A DNA stretch of 64,000 nt from positions 1,588,406 to 1,652,405 of the forward strand of contig NZ_PPXW01000001.1 of NCBI RefSeq assembly GCF_021655095.1, written 5' to 3'. The notes below the pieces were generated by a model. The model did no database searches. It was not told where the DNA came from and saw only the letters and a program-made list of their open reading frames with translations. Position 1 is the stretch's first letter. Every line of letters starts with the position of its first letter. Below are positions 8,587 to 16,863 of the stretch, piece by piece. The position numbers and the translations under genes were made by a program. The DNA is from Clostridium sp. Cult1. Its GTDB lineage: Bacteria > Bacillota > Clostridia > Tissierellales > Tepidimicrobiaceae.

Positions 8587-9642
8587 TTGGAGACTAAAGA
8601 GTTTTTAAAGATATTGAGTAATGGGAGCAGTGTATCAGGACATGAGTATAAAATTAATGATACCTTAATATCAACTTTCCAAAACTATGCTGATAGTGTA
8701 TATGTGGATAAATTAGGCAATATAATAATATTAAAAAAAGGAACAAATAATCATTCAAACTTAAAAATAATGATATCTGCTCATATGGATGAAATTGGTT
8801 TAATGGTTAAGAATATTGAAGATAACGGATTTCTAAAATTCACTAGTATCGGAGGTATAGATCCTAGAACCATCCTAGGTCAAGAAGTCATAGTACATGG
8901 AAATAAAGATTTATTTGGAGTCATTGGATCAAAACCTCCCCATTTACAAGAACCATCGGAAGTAAATAAAGCCATAAAAATGGAAGATATGATAATAGAC
9001 ATAGGTTATTCAAAGGAAGAGGTAGAAAAACTTATCAATATTGGGGATCCAATTACCATTAGACGGAGTTTTAACTCTTTAAAAAATAATAGAGTAATGG
9101 GGAAATCTCTAGATGATAAAGCAGGGGTAGCAACTATGTATGAATGTATTAAAGAGTTATCAAATATTAACCACGAAGCTGATATCTATTTTGTTAATAC
9201 TGTTCAAGAAGAGGTTGGTATGAGAGGCGCTTTCACAAGTTCTTATAAGATAAATCCAGATATTGGTATAGCAATCGATGTAGGATTTGGTTCAACTCCA
9301 GAACTTTCAAAATCAGATACAATTGAAATGGGTAAAGGTCCTGGAATAACAATAGGGGGAAATATCCATCCAAGACTTAGGGAAAAGATAGTGGCAGTAG
9401 CTAAGGAATATAATATTCCTTATCAATTTGAAGTAACACCTGGTCCCACTGGAACAGATGGAAGAGCAATGCAAATTACAAGAGAGGGAATCCCAACTTT
9501 ATGTTTATCTATACCTTTAAGATATATGCATACTTCTGTAGAGGTAGTAGATATGACAGACTTGAAAAATACAGCTAAATTATTAGCATTCTTCATAGCA
9601 TCTATTTCAAATGAAAACTTGGAGGGGTTACTATGTTACTAA
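8587..9642 (+). CDS. M42 family metallopeptidase, first of three
   Basis: A 351-residue aminopeptidase of the M42 (TET/YsdC/FrvX) family, dinuclear enzymes that form large tetrahedral shells and trim peptides. Visible metal and catalytic motifs are AHMDEIGLMV, KSLDDKAGVA, QEEVGMRGA and a C-terminal YMHTSVE with the last His ligand. I start it at TTG 8587 because a GGGGGG ribosome site sits just upstream; a longer frame reaches back to the cheR stop but its extra residues are not family-like. The next gene begins inside its last 10 bases, giving coupled translation of three paralogues. Confidence 0.9.
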   Translation: METKEFLKILSNGSSVSGHEYKINDTLISTFQNYADSVYVDKLGNIIILKKGTNNHSNLKIMISAHMDEIGLMVKNIEDNGFLKFTSIGGIDPRTILGQEVIVHGNKDLFGVIGSKPPHLQEPSEVNKAIKMEDMIIDIGYSKEEVEKLINIGDPITIRRSFNSLKNNRVMGKSLDDKAGVATMYECIKELSNINHEADIYFVNTVQEEVGMRGAFTSSYKINPDIGIAIDVGFGSTPELSKSDTIEMGKGPGITIGGNIHPRLREKIVAVAKEYNIPYQFEVTPGPTGTDGRAMQITREGIPTLCLSIPLRYMHTSVEVVDMTDLKNTAKLLAFFIASISNENLEGLLCY

Positions 9643-10652
9643 AAAAATTAACTGAGGCTTCAGGTGTATCTGGTAATGAAAAGGAAGTTAGAGATATTAT
9701 TCTTAATGAAATAAAAGACTATGTAGATGACATTAATGTTGATAGATTAGGAAATATAATAGCCTTTAAAAAGGGAAATAATAGTTCTAAAAAGTTAATG
9801 GTTACAGCCCATATGGATGAAGTAGGTTTAATGATTACAGATATCGATAATATGGGATTACTTAAATTTACTACTGTTGGTGGCATTGATAAAAGAATTT
9901 TAGTTTCTAAGCCAGTCCTAGTAGGTAAAGATAAAATATTAGGAGTTATAGGAGCAAAACCTATTCATTTACAAAAAAGAGAAGAATGGCAGAAGGCGTT
10001 AAACATTGATCAGTTATATATAGATATAGGGGTTAATACAAAAGAAGAGGCAGAAAAACTGGTTAGTATTGGTGATTATGTAATGTTTGAAAGTCAATAT
10101 GTTGAATTTGGTAATAATCTAGTAAAAGCAAAGGCATTAGATAATAGAGTAGGATGTAGCTTATTAGTTCAATTACTTAAAGAGATAAAAGAAGTAAGCT
10201 TTTATGGTGTTTTTACCGTAATGGAGGAAGTAGGGCTTGTGGGAGCAGGGCCTGTTGCATATCGAGTCGACCCAGATATCAGTATAATACTAGAAGGAAC
10301 TTTATGTTATGATATACCAAAACTAGATAAGCATTTAATACCTACATACTTAAATAAGGGACCTGCAATCTCATTAGTAGATAGAACAACTCTATATAAT
10401 ATGGACTTTAGAAATAAAATAGTTAAGATTGCTGAGAGAAACAATATACCTTATCAATATAGAAAAACATCTATGGGTGGAAATGATTCAGGGAAAATAC
10501 ACACTGCAAGGGAAGGATCTATTACTGCAACAATATCTGTACCTTGTAGAAACATTCATTCACCAACTTCAGTAATGAGTAAAAATGATTATGCTAATAC
10601 CTATAAATTATTAATAGCTATCTTAGCTGAGTATAAAAAGGGGGAACTGTAA
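9633..10652 (+). CDS. M42 family metallopeptidase, second of three
   Basis: A 339-residue paralogue of the upstream gene. AHMDEVGLMI and MEEVGLVGA are conserved. The central pair reads ALDNRVGC rather than DDKAG, the next metal-ligand region reads IILEGTLCYD, and the C-terminal ligand is RNIHSPT. Acidic metal ligands are therefore present, so the enzyme is probably active but with altered specificity. ATG 9633 lies behind GGAGG inside the preceding gene and overlaps it by 10 bases. One base separates its stop from the third copy. All three are probably cytoplasmic and possibly co-assemble, as M42 shells with mixed subunits are known. Confidence 0.88.
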   Translation: MLLKKLTEASGVSGNEKEVRDIILNEIKDYVDDINVDRLGNIIAFKKGNNSSKKLMVTAHMDEVGLMITDIDNMGLLKFTTVGGIDKRILVSKPVLVGKDKILGVIGAKPIHLQKREEWQKALNIDQLYIDIGVNTKEEAEKLVSIGDYVMFESQYVEFGNNLVKAKALDNRVGCSLLVQLLKEIKEVSFYGVFTVMEEVGLVGAGPVAYRVDPDISIILEGTLCYDIPKLDKHLIPTYLNKGPAISLVDRTTLYNMDFRNKIVKIAERNNIPYQYRKTSMGGNDSGKIHTAREGSITATISVPCRNIHSPTSVMSKNDYANTYKLLIAILAEYKKGEL

Positions 10653-10653
10653 T

Positions 10654-11652
10654 ATGAAGTTTAATAGTCAACTTCTTATAGAATTGGTTAATCTTTACGG
10701 GCCGTCTGGTAATGAGAAGATCATTAGAGAGTATATTAAGAATGAAATTAAAGACTATGTTGACGAAATGAGCACAGATGATCTTGGTAATTTAATAGCT
10801 AGAAAAAAGGGTAATGGTAAAAGAATAATGATAGCTGCTCATATGGACCAAATTGGATTGATGGTTACCGATATAGATGATAAAGGTTTCTTAAGGTTTA
10901 CCAACATTGGTGGAATATCTCCTTTTATTACACTAAGCCAACAAGTTATTTTTGAAAATGGAACAGTGGGTGTTGTTTCTTCTGAACCTATTGAAGATAT
11001 TTCTAAACTTAAATTAGCCAATATGTTTATAGATATAGGAGCTAAGGATAAAGAAGAGGCAGAAAAACTAGTTACTATTGGAGATATATGTGTTTATAAA
11101 TCAGAGTATAGCGATAATGAGAATGTTGTATTTACGAGATGTTTAGATGATAGAGTTGGATGTTTTGTTGCTATTGAAGCATTAAAAAGAATAGAAAATA
11201 CTAAAAATGATCTATATTTCGTATTTACAGTACAAGAAGAGGTAGGTTTGAGAGGAGCAAAAACTTCTGCTTTTAGAATTGAGCCAGATATTGGTATAGC
11301 CATTGACGTAACAGGGAGTGGTGATACGCCTAAAGCCAAAACTTTTGCAGTTGGATTACACAAAGGTACTGCTATAAAAGTAAAAGATAATTCAATTTTA
11401 ACCCATCCAAAATTGAGACAAATTATGGTGGATATTGCGAAAAAAAATGAGATACCTTATCAACTAGAAGTACTAGAATATGGTGGTACAGATTCAGGTG
11501 CTATTCATTTAACTAAAGAAGGGGTACCTTCTGGAGTTATATCTATACCTACCAGGTATGTCCATTCTACAATAGAAATGGCGTCCAAAAAAGACATACT
11601 TAACTCCATAAACTTATTGATAAAACTTTTAGAACATGATATTAACTTATAG
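10654..11652 (+). CDS. M42 family metallopeptidase, third of three
   Basis: A 332-residue M42 paralogue with AHMDQIGLMV (Gln replaces the Glu that follows Asp in the other two), CLDDRVGC, QEEVGLRGA and a C-terminal YVHSTIE. The Glu-Glu pair expected to bind metal and act as base is intact. ATG 10654 has GGGG(A) just upstream, with the ribosome site lying within the end of the second copy. The cluster ends in a strong terminator immediately after this stop. Three adjacent paralogues suggest division of labour in peptide use in an amino-acid-fermenting anaerobe, which is inference. Confidence 0.88.
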   Translation: MKFNSQLLIELVNLYGPSGNEKIIREYIKNEIKDYVDEMSTDDLGNLIARKKGNGKRIMIAAHMDQIGLMVTDIDDKGFLRFTNIGGISPFITLSQQVIFENGTVGVVSSEPIEDISKLKLANMFIDIGAKDKEEAEKLVTIGDICVYKSEYSDNENVVFTRCLDDRVGCFVAIEALKRIENTKNDLYFVFTVQEEVGLRGAKTSAFRIEPDIGIAIDVTGSGDTPKAKTFAVGLHKGTAIKVKDNSILTHPKLRQIMVDIAKKNEIPYQLEVLEYGGTDSGAIHLTKEGVPSGVISIPTRYVHSTIEMASKKDILNSINLLIKLLEHDINL

Positions 11653-11654
11653 CT

Positions 11655-11686
11655 AAAGAGCTCTTAAAAGAGCTCTTTGATTTTTG
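11655..11686 (+). terminator. Terminator of the M42 cluster
   Basis: A 10-bp stem, AAAGAGCTCT (11655-11664) with AGAGCTCTTT (11669-11678), 4-base loop, followed by GATTTTTG. Confidence 0.78.
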
Positions 11687-11707
11687 ATAATTTTATTGGA
11701 CTATGAA

Positions 11708-11734
11708 AATTATTGAAGTATTATATCAATAATT
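11708..11734 (+). repeat. Inverted repeat upstream of the MerR-type gene
   Basis: AATTATTGA (11708-11716) and TCAATAATT (11726-11734), perfect arms with a 9-base spacer. It lies about 90 bases before the MerR start and could be an operator or a transcript hairpin. No clear promoter is attached. Confidence 0.4.
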
Positions 11735-11824
11735 GTTAAATAAAATGTTATTTTTTATAAAGGAATTTTAAACACATTAAAGAATATTTATATAAGACTG
11801 TTTTTAAGGGGGTATTAAACTAAA

Positions 11825-12418
11825 ATGTTAGAAGTTGATAAACAATATGCAATATCTGAAGTGGCTGAGTTGACAGGCTACCCTCCTCATGTACTTAGAT
11901 ATTATGAAAAAGAATTTGAACTAGAAATTCCAAGAAATGAATCCAATCACAGATTTTATACTTATACAGAAATTGAATTGTTTCAATATATAAAATCTCT
12001 TCAAGAAAAAGGTTTTAGCAATAAACAAATCAAATTAATTTTAAAATCACCAGAAATGTTAGTAACTACTAATGAAGAAGCTGCTTTAACCAATGTCAGC
12101 CAAGAAGAGAGTATTAGTTCTATTGAATTAGCCAAAGAGATAAGCATAAACTTGCAAGAAATTTTTTTTGATGATTTAATTAAAATCTTAGAAAACAATT
12201 CTGAATATAACGAAAAGATAATCAAAGAATTAATGGATGAAATAATTGCACTAAGAAATGAATTAAGTAGTAAAGAAAGAGATGTTTTAATTTGTGAGAA
12301 TGCGAAATTAAAAATGAAAGTTAAAGAAAAATCTTATGAAGTTGCTGCCTTGAAAGAAAAAATAAAAAGAATGGAAAATAATAAAGGATTTTTCCAAAGG
12401 TTATTTAACAATAGTTGA
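11825..12418 (+). CDS. MerR family transcriptional regulator with C-terminal coiled coil
   Basis: A 197-residue protein. Residues about 8-78 form a MerR winged helix (YAISEVAELTGYPPHVLRYYEKEF, NHRFYTYTEIELFQYIKSLQEKGFSNKQIKLIL). The middle (about 95-125) is a linker, and residues about 125-190 are a long charged helix predicted to coil. No effector domain or metal-binding cysteine cluster is present, so it is not a classic metal sensor. It resembles the DNA-binding MerR proteins of Firmicutes with coiled C-termini. The ATG follows AAGGGGGT by about 10 bases. Target unknown. Confidence 0.8.
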   Translation: MLEVDKQYAISEVAELTGYPPHVLRYYEKEFELEIPRNESNHRFYTYTEIELFQYIKSLQEKGFSNKQIKLILKSPEMLVTTNEEAALTNVSQEESISSIELAKEISINLQEIFFDDLIKILENNSEYNEKIIKELMDEIIALRNELSSKERDVLICENAKLKMKVKEKSYEVAALKEKIKRMENNKGFFQRLFNNS

Positions 12419-12532
12419 AATATAAAATGAATTTTTATGAATTAAATATTGCATATTCGATTAAATTATAATTAATATGAATGTTTTATTGCAATATTTT
12501 ATATTATATATTTCATTATTCTGAATAATCCC

Positions 12533-12561
12533 TTGCTTTATAACAATTTTAATGATATAAT
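12533..12561 (+). promoter_or_regulatory. Promoter for the cysteine-rich small protein
   Basis: TTGCTT (12533-12538), a 17-base spacer, and perfect TATAAT (12556-12561), 33 bases before the ATG. Confidence 0.5.
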
Positions 12562-12594
12562 TTTCTTATAAACAAACAAAAGGGGTTGATTAGT

Positions 12595-12741
12595 ATGAAG
12601 AAAAAAATCAAATCTATAAAATCCAGAAGAAAATACACTTACAAAAAATGTGGGGCAGTTTCCTGTATAAATAATATTTGCGGACTATGTTCTTTAGAAA
12701 ATTGTGAACCTTATGAAAATGTACTTATACAAGAAGATTAA
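12595..12741 (+). CDS. Cysteine-rich 48-residue protein of unknown function
   Basis: A short frame with strong signals of being real: its own promoter, AGGGG 9 bases before the ATG, and a terminator 26 bases after the TAA. The product has a basic head (MKKKIKSIKSRRKYTYKK) and five cysteines at 19, 24, 29, 32 and 37 (C-x4-C-x4-C-x2-C-x4-C), then an acidic tail. The spacing could bind a metal ion or Fe-S cluster, or form disulfides. I do not recognise the family. It does not match SCIFF, which has six cysteines and a small-residue-rich body. It lies just before miaB but is separated by a terminator and a promoter. Confidence 0.7.
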   Translation: MKKKIKSIKSRRKYTYKKCGAVSCINNICGLCSLENCEPYENVLIQED

Positions 12742-12767
12742 AATTAATAATATATTAAAGTCTATCT

Positions 12768-12798
12768 AATAGCCTATTGAACTTCCAATAGGCTATTT
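12768..12798 (+). terminator. Terminator after the cysteine-rich gene
   Basis: A 12-bp perfect stem, AATAGCCTATTG (12768-12779) with its complement at 12786-12797, and a 6-base loop. The T-run is short, so efficiency may be moderate. Confidence 0.65.
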
Positions 12799-12868
12799 AT
12801 AATGATATAATAAATAAGATGAGATACATTTAAACGAAAAGATTAAAATGTTATTTCTTTTTGTTTTT

Positions 12869-12877
12869 TGTTATAAT
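12869..12877 (+). promoter_or_regulatory. Extended -10 promoter element for miaB-mutS-mutL-miaA-hfq
   Basis: TGTTATAAT at 12869-12877 matches TGnTATAAT. The -35 region is weak. AGGAGG lies about 8 bases before the miaB ATG. Confidence 0.55.
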
Positions 12878-12907
12878 ATAAGATGACTAGTTTTAGGAGG
12901 ATTACAA

Positions 12908-14230
12908 ATGAAAAATAAAAAATATACAATTGTAACCTATGGTTGTCAAATGAATGAACATGATTCCGAAAAAATATCTTGGATATTAGAAACTATGGGT
13001 TATAAGTGGACAGATAATAAAGAAGAAAGTGATTTTATTATATATAATACCTGTTTGGTTAGAGAAAATGCGGAGTTAAAGGTATATGGTCAATTAGGTG
13101 CATTAAAGGATTTAAAGAGAAGAAATCCTGATTTAATACTAGCTGTATGTGGATGCATGATGCAACGAGAAGAAGCAAGAAATGTAATACTTTCAAAATA
13201 TAAACATGTAGATATTATTTTTGGAACTGGAAATATACACAAATTGCCACAGTTAATTAATAGACATTTGCAAACTAATGAAACAGTTGTTGATATAGTA
13301 GAAGATAATAGGGAAATAGCAGAAGATATTAAAGCTAATAGAAAATTTTCTTTTAAAGCCTTCGTAGATATTATGTATGGATGCAATAATTTTTGTACTT
13401 ATTGTATAGTACCATATACACGAGGCAGAGAGAAAAGCAGAGAGCCAGGGAATATTATTAAAGAAATAGAAAGCTTAGCTAAAAAAGGGTATAAAGAAAT
13501 TACTTTATTAGGCCAGAATGTGAATTCTTATGGAAAAACTTTAGGTTATGATTATTCCTTCGCTAATTTATTGGAAGATGTAAATAAAATAGATGGAATT
13601 GAACGCATAAGGTTTATGACTTCTCATCCAAAAGACTTGTCAGATGAATTAATAGAAGCTATGGCAAAATTAGATAAAGTGTGCGAACATTTACACCTCC
13701 CTGTTCAATCTGGCAGTGACAGGATATTAAAGGCAATGAATAGAAAATATAAAAAAGAAGACTATTTAATTTTAATTGAAAAAATCAAAAAATCTATACC
13801 TGATATTGCAATATCTACAGATATTATAGTAGGCTTCCCAGGGGAAACGGAAGAAGACTTTAATGAAACTTTAGATCTAGTTGAAAAAGTTAGATTTGAT
13901 TCAGCTTTTACATTTTTATATTCAGTTAGAGAAGGTACTATTGCTGCTAAAATGCAAGAACAAGTGCCTGATGATGTAAAACATAAAAGATTCCAAAGAT
14001 TATTAGATTCTTTATATCCAATATTTTATGAGAAAAATCTAAAGTATTTAGATGAAATTGTTGAAGTTTTAGTTGAAGAAGTAAGTAAAAACAACGAAAA
14101 TGTATTAACTGGTAGAACAAGACATGGCAAACTTGTTCATTTTGAAGGCGATAAAGAATTGATAGGTAATTTAGTTAATGTAAAGATAGAAAAGGTTAAA
14201 TCATTTACTCTAGAAGGTTCTATAATATGA
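12908..14230 (+). CDS. miaB: tRNA-2-methylthio-N6-dimethylallyladenosine synthase
   Basis: A 440-residue radical-SAM methylthiotransferase that adds the 2-methylthio group to i6A37 of tRNAs reading UNN codons. The N-terminal UPF0004 domain binds one [4Fe-4S] cluster through Cys13 (YGCQMNEHDSE), Cys49 and Cys83. The radical-SAM cluster is Cys159, Cys163, Cys166 (GCNNFCTYC). A TRAM domain closes the C-terminus (about 375-440). The substrate i6A is made by miaA, encoded three genes downstream in the same run. ATG 12908 follows AGGAGG. Sequence is nearer MiaB than the RimO encoded at 36142-37470. Confidence 0.96.
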   Translation: MKNKKYTIVTYGCQMNEHDSEKISWILETMGYKWTDNKEESDFIIYNTCLVRENAELKVYGQLGALKDLKRRNPDLILAVCGCMMQREEARNVILSKYKHVDIIFGTGNIHKLPQLINRHLQTNETVVDIVEDNREIAEDIKANRKFSFKAFVDIMYGCNNFCTYCIVPYTRGREKSREPGNIIKEIESLAKKGYKEITLLGQNVNSYGKTLGYDYSFANLLEDVNKIDGIERIRFMTSHPKDLSDELIEAMAKLDKVCEHLHLPVQSGSDRILKAMNRKYKKEDYLILIEKIKKSIPDIAISTDIIVGFPGETEEDFNETLDLVEKVRFDSAFTFLYSVREGTIAAKMQEQVPDDVKHKRFQRLLDSLYPIFYEKNLKYLDEIVEVLVEEVSKNNENVLTGRTRHGKLVHFEGDKELIGNLVNVKIEKVKSFTLEGSII

Positions 14231-14246
14231 TTCGGAGGTTTTAAAT

Positions 14247-16862
14247 TTGGATAACTTAACACCAATGATGAAACAATATAAAGAGATAAAAGAAAATTAT
14301 AAGGATTCTATTCTTTTTTTCAGATTAGGGGATTTTTATGAAATGTTTTTTGATGATGCTTTGATAGCCGCAAAAGAGCTTGAAATTGCTTTAACTCAAA
14401 GAGATGCAGGTGGAAATGAAAAAGCTCCAATGTGTGGGGTACCTCATCATGTCTCTGATGTCTATGTTTCTAAGTTGGTAAAGAAAGGATATAAGGTAGC
14501 CATATGTGAACAATTAGAAGATCCAGCTTTAGCGAAAGGATTAGTAGATAGAGATGTAGTGAGAGTAATAACCCCTGGAACTATTACTGATATCAATGTA
14601 TTAGATGAAAAAACTAACAATTACTTAGCTTCTATATATATAGATGAATCTGGTATTGGATTATCCTATGTTGATAGCTCTACAGGTGAGATGTACACTA
14701 CTGAAACTTTAAGGGAAGAGAATGAATCTTATAATTTTATTTTAGATGAATTGGGAAAGATATTTCCATCAGAAATAGTATGCAATGATAAGTTTACCAA
14801 CAATAAGAAAATACTTAAAACTATCAAGAATAGAATAAATCCTTATATAAATGTTTATGATTCTATGACTACAGAAAAAAAAGATTGGGAAAGTTTGATT
14901 ATCAACCATTTTAATGTATCTAACTTAGAAACGCTGAACTTAGAAGGTAAAATGTATTCCATTTTGTCAACGGGAAAATTAATTGAATATTTGTATGAAA
15001 CTCAAAAAGATTCCCTAAATCATATAAACCAATTAGAATTCTACGATTCAAATGAATATATGATATTAGATATAAATACTAGAATAAATTTAGAAATACA
15101 CGAAACAATCATGACAAGAGAGAAAAAAGGGGCCTTAATATGGTTATTAGATAGAACATCTACTGCTATGGGAGGAAGATTGTTAAAGAGCTGGCTTGAG
15201 CAACCTTTAATAGATATTAATGAAATTAAAAAACGTCAAGCCATAGTTCAATTGCTTGTTGATAATATCATTCTCATGGATGAAATAAAAGGATGTTTAA
15301 AAAAGATATATGATTTGGAAAGATTGATTGGTAAAATATCTTATGGTAATTGCAATGCTAGGGATTTGTTTTCTTTAAAAATTTCAGTATCTAGGATACC
15401 AGAACTTAAAAAACTGTTGATAGATTCTAATAAAAAAGAGTTTCTTAAATTAGGTATGCAAATAGACACTTTAGAGGATGTTTATGAATTATTAGATAAA
15501 TCCATAGTAGATAATCCCCCTATTTCCGTTAGAGAAGGAGGGATAATCAAATTAGGTTATAATAAAAATTTAGACGAATTAAAGAAAGCTAGCATAGAAG
15601 GCAAACAGTGGTTAGCCAATTTAGAATTAGAGGAAAAAAAGAAAACTGGTATTAAAAATTTGAAAGTTGGATTCAATAAAAAATCTGGATATTATTTTGA
15701 AGTTACGAATTCAAATTTAAATTTAGTTCCTGATTATTTCATTAGGAAACAAACGTTAACTAATTCTGAAAGATATCATACTGTAGAATTAAAAGAAATA
15801 GAACATAAAATTTTAGGAGCAGAGGAAAGGATAGTAGATATAGAATATAATATATTTAATGAAATTAGAGATAAAATAAAAAAACAAACAAACAGAATAC
15901 AAAGAGTAAGTAAATTAATTTCTAAAATTGATGTTCTAAATTCTTTTAGCCAAGTTGCATATCAAAATAATTTCGTGAAACCTGAATTAAACAATGATGG
16001 TATAATTGAAGTTGTGGAAGGAAGACATCCTGTTGTTGAAGCAACTATAATGGATGATAGATTTGTTCCAAATGATACCTATATGGACAATAAAAATAAT
16101 AGGGTACAAATTATAACTGGCCCTAATATGGCAGGTAAATCTACCTATATGCGACAGGTAGCTATTATTACATTGATGGCCCAAATAGGGTCTTTTGTTC
16201 CCGCAAAAAAGGCAAATATTTGTATTGTTGATAGAATATTTACCAGAATTGGTGCTTCTGACAATTTGTCGCAAGGAGAAAGCACATTTATGGTAGAAAT
16301 GAATGAAGTAGCAAATATAATTGAAAATGCAACAGAGAATAGTTTAATTATATTAGACGAAGTAGGGAGAGGTACAAGTACTTACGACGGTCTAAGTATT
16401 GCTTGGTCTCTAATTGAACATATTGCTCAAAATATAAAGGCTAAAACCCTTTTTGCAACCCACTATCATGAACTGATAGAACTGGAAGATAAGTTAGAAG
16501 GAGTAAAGAATTTAACAATATTGGCTGAAGAAAAAGGTGATGAAGTTATATTTCTAAGAAAAATAGTAGAAGGAAGTACTAATAAAAGTTATGGTATACA
16601 AGTAGCTAAATTAGCTGGCATTGATCAAAAGATTATAGATCGAGCTAATGAAATATTGATACAAATTGAAGAAAATCATAAGTCTTCTGGTACTAATAAT
16701 TTAACTGTTCATAATCAACAACTTAATTTCTTAGATTATAGGAAAAACTATTTTATAGATAAGATAAATAGTGTAGACATATCTAAACTAACACCTATAG
16801 AAGCTATTAACATATTATATGAATTAATAGAAGAAGCTAAGAAACTTAAGGAGAGGGCATAA
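14247..16862 (+). CDS. mutS: DNA mismatch repair protein MutS
   Basis: An 871-residue mismatch-recognition ATPase. The N-terminal mismatch-binding domain contains FFRLGDFYEMFFDDA, with the Phe-x-Glu (FYE) wedge that stacks on the mispair. Connector, lever and clamp domains follow. The ABC-type ATPase carries Walker A GPNMAGKS (about 625-632), ILDEVGRGTSTYDG as Walker B plus D-loop, and ATHYHEL. The C-terminus has the helix-turn-helix dimerisation tail. It is MutS1, not MutS2, because it lacks a Smr domain. TTG 14247 is the start, with GGAGG at 14235-14239. MutL follows after a single base. Confidence 0.97.
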   Translation: MDNLTPMMKQYKEIKENYKDSILFFRLGDFYEMFFDDALIAAKELEIALTQRDAGGNEKAPMCGVPHHVSDVYVSKLVKKGYKVAICEQLEDPALAKGLVDRDVVRVITPGTITDINVLDEKTNNYLASIYIDESGIGLSYVDSSTGEMYTTETLREENESYNFILDELGKIFPSEIVCNDKFTNNKKILKTIKNRINPYINVYDSMTTEKKDWESLIINHFNVSNLETLNLEGKMYSILSTGKLIEYLYETQKDSLNHINQLEFYDSNEYMILDINTRINLEIHETIMTREKKGALIWLLDRTSTAMGGRLLKSWLEQPLIDINEIKKRQAIVQLLVDNIILMDEIKGCLKKIYDLERLIGKISYGNCNARDLFSLKISVSRIPELKKLLIDSNKKEFLKLGMQIDTLEDVYELLDKSIVDNPPISVREGGIIKLGYNKNLDELKKASIEGKQWLANLELEEKKKTGIKNLKVGFNKKSGYYFEVTNSNLNLVPDYFIRKQTLTNSERYHTVELKEIEHKILGAEERIVDIEYNIFNEIRDKIKKQTNRIQRVSKLISKIDVLNSFSQVAYQNNFVKPELNNDGIIEVVEGRHPVVEATIMDDRFVPNDTYMDNKNNRVQIITGPNMAGKSTYMRQVAIITLMAQIGSFVPAKKANICIVDRIFTRIGASDNLSQGESTFMVEMNEVANIIENATENSLIILDEVGRGTSTYDGLSIAWSLIEHIAQNIKAKTLFATHYHELIELEDKLEGVKNLTILAEEKGDEVIFLRKIVEGSTNKSYGIQVAKLAGIDQKIIDRANEILIQIEENHKSSGTNNLTVHNQQLNFLDYRKNYFIDKINSVDISKLTPIEAINILYELIEEAKKLKERA

Positions 16863-16863
16863 A

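Noticed and set aside
12595..12741. SCIFF-type peptide precursor
   Set aside because: Five and not six cysteines, a different spacing, and the next radical-SAM gene is ordinary miaB rather than a SCIFF maturase.
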